From the NCBI GenBank assembly GCA_026936325.1, contig JAPTHN010000011.1, positions 25,150,501-25,214,500 on the forward strand: a DNA stretch of 64,000 nucleotides, written 5' to 3'. The translations under genes were made by a program, and so were the position numbers. Under the pieces are notes generated by a model, which did no database searches, was not told the origin of the DNA, and worked only from the letters and a program-made list of their open reading frames with translations. This stretch comes from Platynereis dumerilii (taxonomy: Eukaryota > Annelida > Polychaeta > Phyllodocida > Nereididae). Below are positions 55,794 through 64,000 of this stretch, piece by piece. Position 1 is the stretch's first letter. Every line of letters begins with the position of its first letter.

Positions 55794-55855
55794 CGCTACA
55801 TTGGAGGAAGAATGACAGAAATCACATTTGGACAAAATTAATAAAAGATTGTTAA
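55794..55855 (+). CDS. Candidate exon of a small spliced gene, second part
   Basis: This follows a T tract ending TTTTTCAG. In the phase given by the previous exon it encodes ALHWRKNDRNHIWTKLIKDC and TAA at 55853-55855. An AATAAA lies at 55840-55845, within the frame, and more lie near 55970-55990. An alternative is a non-coding transcript. Confidence 0.3.
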
Positions 55856-55859
55856 ATGA

Positions 55860-57326
55860 AGCTGCTCCCAAGTATTTTCAATTTCAAGATGCATACATGT
55901 GTCAATAGTTTCATTAAAATGAATGAGTAGTTTCCAATGAAATTGTTCTTTCTCTCCAATGCTAGAAAAAAATAAATGAAAAAAATAAAAGTACTTGTAT
56001 ATTTGAATGCATATATGATACATGTTTTGGCATGTACACTGTATCAGTTGCAATATACCTGAAAGTTGTCATAAAAATTAAACTGCTGAGGCATGTGAAT
56101 CTAATCAAAGTTTAAATTCTCGAATTTTAAAATGTGTGAGCTTCATGAAGTGCTTAAACATGTGATTTTCATCAAACCTCCGACTGATGAATTGTTTTCT
56201 TAGGTTTCTGACACTTCAATAGTATGACTTATTTGAGTCAATTGGGATATTATCATGTTCTCAGCTTCTGAATGTCTCCTGGAAAGCTGGTGTCACTGCA
56301 GGAGTGCAGATGAAAAAATTGTGAATTGCTGGAACAAATTTTTGAAGATATTTGATTTTCGTTGGCATATTTAGGTTATGTTCATTCCAGATTTCAGGGT
56401 AGGCTAAGGCTCTCTTGTGTTCATCAGGATCAACATCTTTTCAGAATGTTTTGTTTCCACAACAGTTCAATTTTAATTGTTATTCGTAAACAGAATGTCT
56501 GGAAACTAAAATTATCTTTACGTTGTACTTGAATTAAATAGTGTCAAAGCAGTGAATTTCATTATGCAAAATTGTAACAAATTATTATGATGAAGGTTTG
56601 ATAAGGTCGATGTCTTTTTTTGTTTTGTGTTTTTAGCCTGCAGCTCTGTTCGTGAGCAAATGGAGTTTCAATTAATGTGTGGATGAAAATCTATTTTCGA
56701 ATATTAATTCCTTTATTATAGAACATTGTTGACCAAACGATTATTTACACGTCCCGTCTTCTATGCTGCGGCATTATCATATTATCTAAAATAAGGTTTA
56801 CCAAGTGTAAGGAAGCTGCATTTTAATTAACGTAGTGATTCTGAGTTGACAATTTCTTGAATTCGTCTGTGGTGTTACATGTTGTCTGTGGTGTAACGAT
56901 TTACCATACATTCCGTGGTGTAACATGGTAGTATTCTCTTTGCCATTCCAAATTGGTACATTCCTGGGCCATTAGACATGAGATGACTCTCAGACACAGA
57001 GACATAGACAGCATATGGGAATGGTGAAGGAAAATTTTACAAATTAATGTCTGTATTCACTTCAGAAAAACTGAAAGACAATCTCACGATTAAAAAAACT
57101 GAATATTCACACATTTGTGGAATAATTTAAAAATTAAAAAGAGGAATACATCTTTATAACAGTACTGGGGTTGACAAGAACACAGAATCTCCTTGTTGCA
57201 ACACTTGGATACTTCATTTTCATTCCCCAGTCTGTGTCATCCTAGCAAATATGTGACGTAACACCAAAGACATGTTAAGAGTGACTTGTCAATTTCAGCT
57301 GCGGATAGAAAAATAACTATCAATGT
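55860..57326. other. Unannotated stretch
   Basis: No gene is recognised. The CTGTGGTGT(T/A)AC phrase occurs three times near 56870-56930 and is shared with 49017-49050. Confidence 0.35.
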
Positions 57327-57330
57327 TTAA

Positions 57331-58174
57331 GGTGGCTCGATACTCGTGAACTTTCCAAGATAGGATTTCTTAAAAACAGTTTAGAATGATTCAAAATATA
57401 GTTTATAGCAAGGATATGTAAACAAAAGTGGTCGCTACCAGCCTTTTAAAAAAAATATTTGGGGTTATGTAACAGAAAGTCAGTCCACGCAAACCTGAAA
57501 AACTAAATTTTTTTCTTATTTTTCCTACTGTGAAGTTTGTTCTGCCATTCAGTGGTCATGCATCACATATTATGCAATGAAGCATGAAATTAAAGAAGAC
57601 ACTTTCATGAAAAAGGTGATTACAATTTCAAAGAGATATATTTAGTTTAAAGGACTTTCCAAGGGGCTCGGAATATAAGTTTCGATTTTAACAATTTTAA
57701 CTTTTTTTATAAACCATGGCGCTAAAAAAAATTGACGAGATAGGATTGTTCAATTCTTTGTCATTTATTTCCAAAAGTTGTTGGGAACAACATGATGACA
57801 TAGACAAGCCTTTCTACCGCACTTCAACTTGATATAAACATTTATTTATATCACAAAGTCATTTTTCAGAAATTAGACCTGCTTGCCGAAAATCGCCTGT
57901 AAAAATTTTGTGTTTTGAGTATCGAGTTGAATCTCCGGCTGTAAATAGTACTCTTCATGGCGCATCTAATGCTCCAAACGAGAAGTCTCTAACCCCAATA
58001 GAAGTGGCGCAAATTGCAAACGAAGCGGCCGACGCATGAAATTCTCAAAATTTAAAAAAACTCTTGAAGCAGTGTCAGCAGAGTGGTGACGTTACCATAG
58101 AATAATCTGATAGGGCCTGACTGGCTGCGCGTAGATGTGCTCAGATGACGTCATTACACGAGTAGCGAGCCACC
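57331..58174. mobile_element. TTAA-target non-autonomous element, left of a tandem pair
   Basis: The ends GGTGGCTCGATACTCGTG and (inverted) CACGAGTAGCGAGCCACC are flanked by TTAA (57327-57330 and 58175-58178). TTAA duplications are typical of piggyBac- and Kolobok-type transposons. No transposase frame is seen. A CRE TGACGTCA lies near the right end (about 58146). Confidence 0.85.
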
Positions 58175-58178
58175 TTAA

Positions 58179-59010
58179 GGTGACTCAAGCGTGGTACACT
58201 GCACATACTTCTGAGCAGCCTGGTTGCCTAGCAACATAGCGTCACAACTGCTGCAGGCCCTGAAACAGTTGTGACGTTACCATTTTCTGTTCTCTTTTTT
58301 TTTTTAACAGCATGACAGCCAGTAATTTGATATTTAAATGAGATCTAATGCAGCTAGAAGCATAATTATTTTTTTTATTGAATGCAGTAACATCTATTCT
58401 AAGGTAGTTTAAAGTTTCAGCTTCTCAGCTTTATCCAATAAATTTTCTCAGTTAATTTCAGTCAACTGTGTCAAAAGTTGTCTTTATTTATTTAAATTGA
58501 CATTGGCACAGTTATGGTACTGCAGTAAAAAAATGACTCGGTGAATTTTTTTTATTTTTAGCCATTTGTTTGACAATAACTTGTTTATGATATATGAAAA
58601 TTTTTAAAAAAATCTGTATGATCGTTTTCCTAAAATTTGATTACTGCAAAAATTGATGGATGCAAAATCTGCAATTAATTAGTGTGTTGGTGCCCTTTGA
58701 GCTCTTACAGAATAAAGCATTTTAACCTTTTTCTTCAAATTTACGGCAAATGTATTGGTGTAAATCCTTGGGAAGACATTTCTGATGTTTTTGTGTGACA
58801 AATGCATGTAATTCTTTATTCTGTGGTACATAACCAAAAACTCAATTTATGACTTTAGCAGTTATTAGGCAAAACATGCTGTTACCATGGCAACCAAACG
58901 AGTCGGTGAAATTTTTTTGTTTTTCATTTTTGAAATGTATGGGTCCCATAGAGTACCTGTGCACAATTTTAGAAAAATCTGTATGATCTAACTACCATGC
59001 TTGAGTCACC
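58179..59010. mobile_element. TTAA-target element directly abutting the previous one
   Basis: The ends GGTGACTCAAGCGTGGTA and (inverted) TACCATGCTTGAGTCACC lie between the shared TTAA at 58175-58178 and GTAA at 59011-59014, a probable decayed copy. The tips resemble those of the 57331 element (GGTGRCTC). Inside, a phrase like AATTTTAGAAAAATCTGTAT occurs near 58600 and 58965. Confidence 0.8.
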
Positions 59011-59014
59011 GTAA

Positions 59015-59545
59015 GTGCAGCACTAATTACTGTGTATACTCCGAATCCCACACTACAGGACAAAACAAAAATTTGTCAAATTAAAAGTAGTTTATATTTT
59101 AAAATTCTGCATCATGAAAATGCCCAATTAGCGTGAAATGACCCGCTTGCATGTTATTTTTACTCTCTGCTTACCAAACTACCAGGGATTATAGTATATG
59201 ACGGTAATACCTTGAATGAGTTCTGACATGAGTGACCATGACCTACTTCTGTGACCTGGGTGGCCATATTTGTGAAAGACTTGTGTACACCATACCTCCA
59301 TATTCATTAATTCTAGGATCACCAAACTGACAGAGATTGTGTATGACAGCAAGACCTTGAACGAGCTCTGACATGTGTGACGTTGACCAATTTTATAACC
59401 TTAATTTTGTATCTTTAATTTATACTAGCATACGATTCTCATTGAGTTGAAGGTGGTGGAAAATTTGAGGGACTATTGTATGACAACAAATAATTCCTAT
59501 GCATGATACAAATAAATCCAAAGACCATAGGCTATAATGGAGTGT
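59015..59545. other. Unannotated stretch
   Basis: Two related phrases (CCAAACTACCAGGGATTATAG and a variant near 59325, each followed by TATGAC...GACCTTGAA/ACCTTGAACGAG) suggest an old tandem duplication of about 150 bp. The first is shown truncated: CAAACTACCAGGGATTATAG. No gene is seen. Confidence 0.4.
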
Positions 59546-59549
59546 ATTG

Positions 59550-59920
59550 CAGTGGGTTGGGTTCAACTGATTGCTTCTAACACTGCTTGAGGCCAACTCT
59601 TTAGCTCAACAGGTATGATAGCGGCGGTAGACACGTGACTCTAATAGGGAAAGTTTATCATAATAGTGGATCTGTTAAAGGATGACTCGACGGTATCCAC
59701 TTTGAACCCATTCATGGTGGCATACGGCGTTGATATGATAGTGTTGACTGGAGTGAGTGGATCAAAATCTCAGGGAAGTCGTGGATGTAATACTGATAGT
59801 GTGGTGCAGTCGGTTGGGTACAATAGGTTTCTCCTGCACGGCACATGGCCTGGCCGTGGGGGTCGGTCCTTTAGCTCAACTGGTTCCACAGTCGATACTT
59901 ATGGGGAAGGTTAACAGGTG
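59550..59920 (+). repeat. Diverged direct repeat with tRNA-like phrases
   Basis: Two blocks about 250 bp apart share GCAGT(G/C)GGTTGGGT and CTTTAGCTCAAC(A/T)GGT. The second phrase resembles a tRNA D-arm/A-box. No cloverleaf or B-box that I can support follows, so these are at most tRNA-derived fragments. Confidence 0.4.
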
Positions 59921-60010
59921 AAACCCATTAATTCCAAGGTGTCAGGCTGTTTCTAGCAGATCAATGTAAAGTTAAGATTTTGCACATTTGCATCTAATTC
60001 CATCTCATTA

Positions 60011-60372
60011 CAGCCAAACACTTTGATATAGAATTAGAGTGGACTGTTGCACTGCGAAAATGGCACTTTGTGTGTCATCATGCTGATAATTTGTCATGAT
60101 CAAACCCAATACTTTCAATATTAATTTGATTGAAGGAGACTTATCCCACTTGTCGGTGACAGCCAAACGAAAGGATTATGCATCTGATTTTCACTCTAAA
60201 ATCCGCTATGAGAAGTCAAATGGCTTTCTCTTGATCATGACTAATCAAACAGCCTCTATGTTTCCCATGTTGAAAGTAGAGAAGATGACACTTCATCAGC
60301 TATCATGAGTCACGAAGTGCCATTTTCACAGTACCACAGTCCACTCTAATTCTATATCAAAGTGTTTGGCTG
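60011..60372 (-). mobile_element. MITE with CAGCCAAACACTTTG ends, copy 2
   Basis: Same termini as 21736-22094, flanked by TA on both sides. The interior is the reverse complement of copy 1 (for example GTCAAATGGCTTTCTCTTGA here). The open frame across it is an artefact. Confidence 0.9.
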
Positions 60373-60578
60373 TAAAGAACATGAACTTTAGATGATGAAA
60401 TTGAGTTATAACCATTGGGGGATTTCTGAATTGCATAACATTAATTTTGTCCCATTGTGGTTTATGAATCGGCTATTTTACCAGGTATCTATTGTTAGTA
60501 ATGTTAGACAATCAGGTAAATGCAAGCACCATATTTGCCTAGAGTGGCATGAGAGGTGCGTGAATTAATTCTACCATA

Positions 60579-61567
60579 CACTGTATGTGTGTATAACTTG
60601 AAAGTTTGAGTCAGCTTAAATGATTGAGTGAGTTGCTTGCACAATTTGTCTGAGCTATCATATAGCTTGTTGTTTTAAGTTATGACAATGAACAGATTAT
60701 CATACCTTACAGTCCTCGTCATACTTAAGTGGAATCTCAAGTTCTTTTCTATGCTGTTGAACTGTGATGTCAGAGATGACACTATTCTAGCATTGCAATA
60801 TATTTAAATTAACTTCAAGCTGTGATGTCATTTTAAACTGGGTCAGATTCCCCAGCTTCTAGCCAATGCGAATCCACCAAACTGAGCATCACAGTTTCAA
60901 CTCAGTGTCAGAGTGAAAATTGGGTCTGGGAAAACCCATACAAGTTTGACATCACAGCCTCTCCGCCAACGGCTGCCAGAATAAATATACATAACATAAG
61001 CCATGTGTATACAAACAAATTCTGTTCATACCAACTTCCATCAAAGTTTAAAGTTGCAAGTTAGCAAGTTTGTAGGTTAATCAAACAACTCTGTGGGGAT
61101 TATAGACTGGTGATTGCTGTGATAAATCATTGGGATCGCAAATGTAATGCTTCCTTCAATATATCAATGTTTGAACTGTGATGCGTAGTTCATTGTTAGC
61201 CCATTGTTAGCCCATTGGCTATCAAGCTGTGATGATGTGGTTGTAGGGGCTATCCCTGATAAAATTCTTACTCTGACACTATGTTATAACTGTGACGCTC
61301 AGTTCAGGAGGATCAACATTGGCTAGAAGCTGGGGAATCTGACCCAGTTTGAAATGACATCACAGCTTGTAGTTAATTAACATATATTGCAATGCTAGAA
61401 TACAGTCGCCTCTGACATCACAGTTCAACAGCATAGCAAAGAACTTGAGATTCCACATAAGTATGACAAGGACTGTAAAATAACAAGCTATGTTATAAAG
61501 CACAAATAAATTGTGCAACCACCTCATTCAATCATGTAAGCTGACTCAAAATTCGAACTTTACAGTG
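60579..61567. mobile_element. CACTGTA-ended foldback element, copy 2
   Basis: Arms 60579-60935 and about 61265-61567 are inverted copies. They share TTGAGTCAGCTTA, TGGAATCTCAAGTTCTTT and GGTCAGATTCCCCAGCTTCT. TA precedes the left end. The subterminal region matches the element at 32316-33135. Nearly the whole 0.99 kb could form a hairpin. Confidence 0.85.
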
Positions 61568-61594
61568 TTGATATGAATAGTGCTTCCACAAAGG

Positions 61595-61815
61595 TTGATT
61601 GATGAGATCAGGTGGATGGGTGATTGGGGCTTTACATTCTGTATTTATGCCCTTGGTAGGCTAATCAGGACTGAAAGAGGATGCGGCAATGAGGTGAAGC
61701 ATGACTGAAATGGCCATGCAACAAGGTTCCAGGTGACATGACAAGAGCTGGATTCAAACCCAGGACCCAGCCACTGGCAGCCTAGCATGCTACCATGACT
61801 ACAGATATGATCCTC
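61595..61815 (-). mobile_element. tRNA-derived SINE, copy 3
   Basis: On the minus strand the head contains ATGGTAGCATGCTAGGCTGC and a B-box-like GGGTTTGAATCC, the RNA polymerase III promoter of tRNA-derived SINEs. It continues with CATTGCCGCATCCTC and ends with TACCAAGGGCATAAATACAG and a GTAAAGCCCCAATCACCC phrase. Confidence 0.8.
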
Positions 61816-62290
61816 TACTCCCCGGATGAGATTGCATGGAGTCCTCAATATCTTCAGTGGAGCAATTAATTAAGCCTGGGTCATAGCCTCTCAGCCACAT
61901 TGCTGAAGACAACTATTTCTGAAAGTACATATATATGTATCATCCTGAGCATCAACATATTTAGGAATTCAATCCATTACAATGACAAATAAGCTTCATG
62001 AACTACAGTATATGTCTGAATGACATTGCACACATACGTAATTCACTTGGTATTGAATCTCAAGTTACCGAATCTTATTGAAAGTGGTGACAGTAACTAA
62101 TAATACAGGCAGCTGTTCTGAATTCCTTGAAAGGTGCATAATACATTGACATCAACCTTCATGCAACAATGGAATATGATATGATGAAAAGCCAAGGGCG
62201 ACAGTAACAGTTCATGCATTAGGAAGAGCTTAGTGGCAGCTGATGCCAATCTGATGATGCACATCTGCATCTTTAACGTCTAATCTGGGC
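61816..62290. other. Unannotated stretch upstream of the receptor gene
   Basis: No repeat structure recognised. It may hold the receptor promoter, but I see no convincing core motif. Confidence 0.35.
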
Positions 62291-62386
62291 TGCAGCGAAC
62301 GTCTCTGCTCCGCTGCAGGGCCAGTCGCAGGAACAGCTGCAGGTATTCTGCAGGGAGAGAGAAGCAGCTTCAGTCTGACGGAGACC

Positions 62387-62859
62387 ATGATGGAGGCATG
62401 TAGTGACTGCGACTGCAGTGATTGCGAGGATTACCCGGCGACTGAAGCCACCCTCTTAGTTCCACAGGGGGAATTAAGCCAATTGAGCGAAGAGGATGAC
62501 ATGTGTAACGTCATACCCCACTTCTATCCGGATTTAGTTCAGCTGCGATGGGTCCAGACAACTTTTATCGTCCTCTACTCATTAGTGATTATCATGTCCT
62601 TGATTGGAAATATCATGGTCATATGGACTTTATGGAAACACAAACACATGAGGACTGTCACTAATTACTACATTTTAAACTTGGCAGTGTCTGACCTACT
62701 GGTGGCAACTTTCGTGATGCCTTTGAAACTCCTGGAATACACAGCACCGTGCAGTTGGGGAGTTTTTGCTAATGATGGACTGTGTTTGGCAGTTTATTTT
62801 GTTCTGCCAGTCTTTGTATTTGTCAGTGTCTTTACCCTGATGGCCATTTCACTTGAAAG
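62387..62859 (+). CDS. Rhodopsin-class neuropeptide receptor, first coding exon
   Basis: It encodes 157 residues plus a split codon. The extracellular N-terminus (1-55) is acidic, with a cysteine-rich start MMEACSDCDCSDCEDY and no obvious signal peptide. TM1 is about 56-81 with the GN motif (74-75). TM2 is about 93-117 with LAVSDLL (D103). W124 lies in loop 1 and C133 is the disulphide cysteine before TM3 (134-156). The exon ends in ISLER, the start of the E/DRY motif, at GAAAG followed by GTACGT, a strong phase-2 donor. Adjacent ATGs occur at 62387 and 62390. Family members are plasma-membrane G-protein-coupled peptide receptors. Motif style suggests the orexin/CCK/trissin-like group, but the subfamily is unresolved. 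The remaining TMs lie beyond the window. Confidence 0.92.
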
Positions 62860-64000
62860 GTACGTTAAAAAGTGCAATATTGATATTGTATTGTTCTCTC
62901 TGAAACGTGAGTCTTGATGACATTTTCTTTATTAATTAGTCCTATGATTAATGATTAATTATCTTTCGACTGGGTCCAGTCTTTATGATTTCAACTGCCA
63001 TAATTGGTTGGAATTGATACAGAGTAGTCGTGTACGAGCCCCCTTCCCTTTTGCACTTTTTGCTGATTCAGAAAGGTAATTTTGTTATGCAAAATGTATT
63101 GAAGGTGGGTTAATTGTTGGAACGTGGATCTGACCAGCGTAATTGACTAATTGTAAACGGAACAAAAACATGAGGAAGGAAAATAGCTTCAAAAGACCAA
63201 AAATGATCATACTTCATGCAGTGCAAGAGTTTGTTTATATTGTTAATCATTCATTCTTTCGAAACTCAACTCAATCAGCACATCTGCGACATTCTGCAAT
63301 ATAATGTTGCAGCAACGTTGTGACAACTTGGCAATTTTGGTGAAAATTACGTAGAATTGTATGGTAGAAATGATATTGTCATAACGCATGATATCCACGT
63401 GTGATGGAATGATGCTCAGAAGTGGTTTATTGCTTCACAAGTCTCAAGTTAATCACTCTTTATGCCAAATAGTTTATACATGTCTGCCAGTAAAGAGAAC
63501 AGGTTATGCCAGATATGAACTCCTGATTGCTGAGACAATTTGAGTTTGAAACTACAGTAGTTGGTGATTTTGGCTGTTTGATTTGTTGTCTTATCTGTCA
63601 GACAAAAAGAAACTATAATTTGTCATTTTTAAATTTGACTTAAAAAGCAAAAAAACTTCTGAACATCATTCGGTCACAAGTGGATTTCACGCACAATGTG
63701 AAGCAATGTCAAAATATGATGATAGCATGTGACGTTGAACTGATATTGTCAAAACGAAAAAAATCTTAATGTCGTGTTCACGTTGGGACAACATCTACCA
63801 TGCATACATTTCTAAGTGACAACAATTTGCAACTTCGTTTTCAGTTGTGTGCTCCTTTGGGTATTGAAACTTCAAAGGTATGCTAGTGCAATTAGGATTA
63901 ATCATAGAAATGCACTGAAATGTTCTTGTCAGGTCATATTCTTATATTACTCTTTGGTGTTATTTCTGACTCATATCCATTAAGTCAGGTCACATCCTAT
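62860..64000 (+). other. Receptor intron 1, continuing past the window
   Basis: It begins with GTACGT. No acceptor followed by TM4-like coding sequence is seen before the window ends. No repeats are recognised. Confidence 0.7.

Noticed and set aside
59588-59660. tRNA gene suggested by TTTAGCTCAACAGGT
   Set aside because: No matching acceptor stem, T-arm or B-box could be traced; better read as part of a diverged direct repeat.
60096-60308. 70-codon frame in the MITE at 60011
   Set aside because: Lies wholly inside a non-coding MITE whose other copy does not keep the frame.
1-64000. LTR retrotransposons, Polintons or other virus-like elements
   Set aside because: I saw no paired long terminal repeats, gag/pol-type retroviral order, integrase or capsid signatures; the reverse transcriptases present belong to LINEs.

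Overview
The window is eukaryotic, AT-rich and dominated by transposable elements. It has split coding segments with GT/AG borders, LINEs, tRNA-derived SINEs, hAT and TA/TTAA-target DNA transposons, long satellites, and the first coding exon of a metazoan rhodopsin-class neuropeptide receptor. A marine invertebrate deuterostome (echinoderm or similar) is my best guess from the repeat mix and the receptor, but no single marker proves it.

Layout. 1-10.2 kb: AT-rich filler carrying several short inverted-repeat elements, including a complete non-autonomous hAT (3800-4840) with a perfect 8-bp target duplication, and TA-flanked elements at 5272-6156 and 9305-10207. 10.6-12.8 kb: a 5'-truncated LINE on the minus strand. 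13.2-19.6 kb: a TA-target foldback element split by a complete-ended 5.25 kb hAT transposon with decayed transposase exons. 20.3-24.6 kb: small elements, a second copy of the hAT end, and a LINE tail invaded by another element. 26.3-30.1 kb: two TA-flanked elements around a satellite of about 172 bp. 30.1-38.6 kb: purine-rich then pyrimidine-rich minisatellites. The second is interrupted by a SINE, the SINE by a 4.4 kb inverted-repeat element, and that element by a foldback element (holding its own hAT MITE) and a LINE. 42.4-46.0 kb: short tandem repeats and a satellite of about 198 bp broken by a LINE fragment. 47.5-48.3 kb: another hAT with target duplication. 49.3-49.6 kb: a CRE-rich, E2F-like candidate promoter with a possible first exon. 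54.4-55.9 kb: a candidate small spliced gene. 57.3-59.0 kb: two TTAA elements back to back. 60.0-61.8 kb: MITE, foldback and SINE. 62.3-64 kb: receptor first exon and start of its intron.

The only confident host protein-coding sequence is the receptor exon. The most interesting general pattern is that many of the non-autonomous elements, though different in sequence, repeat a family-specific word next to their termini and again in their interior. This is most simply read as arrays of transposase-binding sites. A second pattern is strong enrichment of the palindromic octamer TAGGCCTA.
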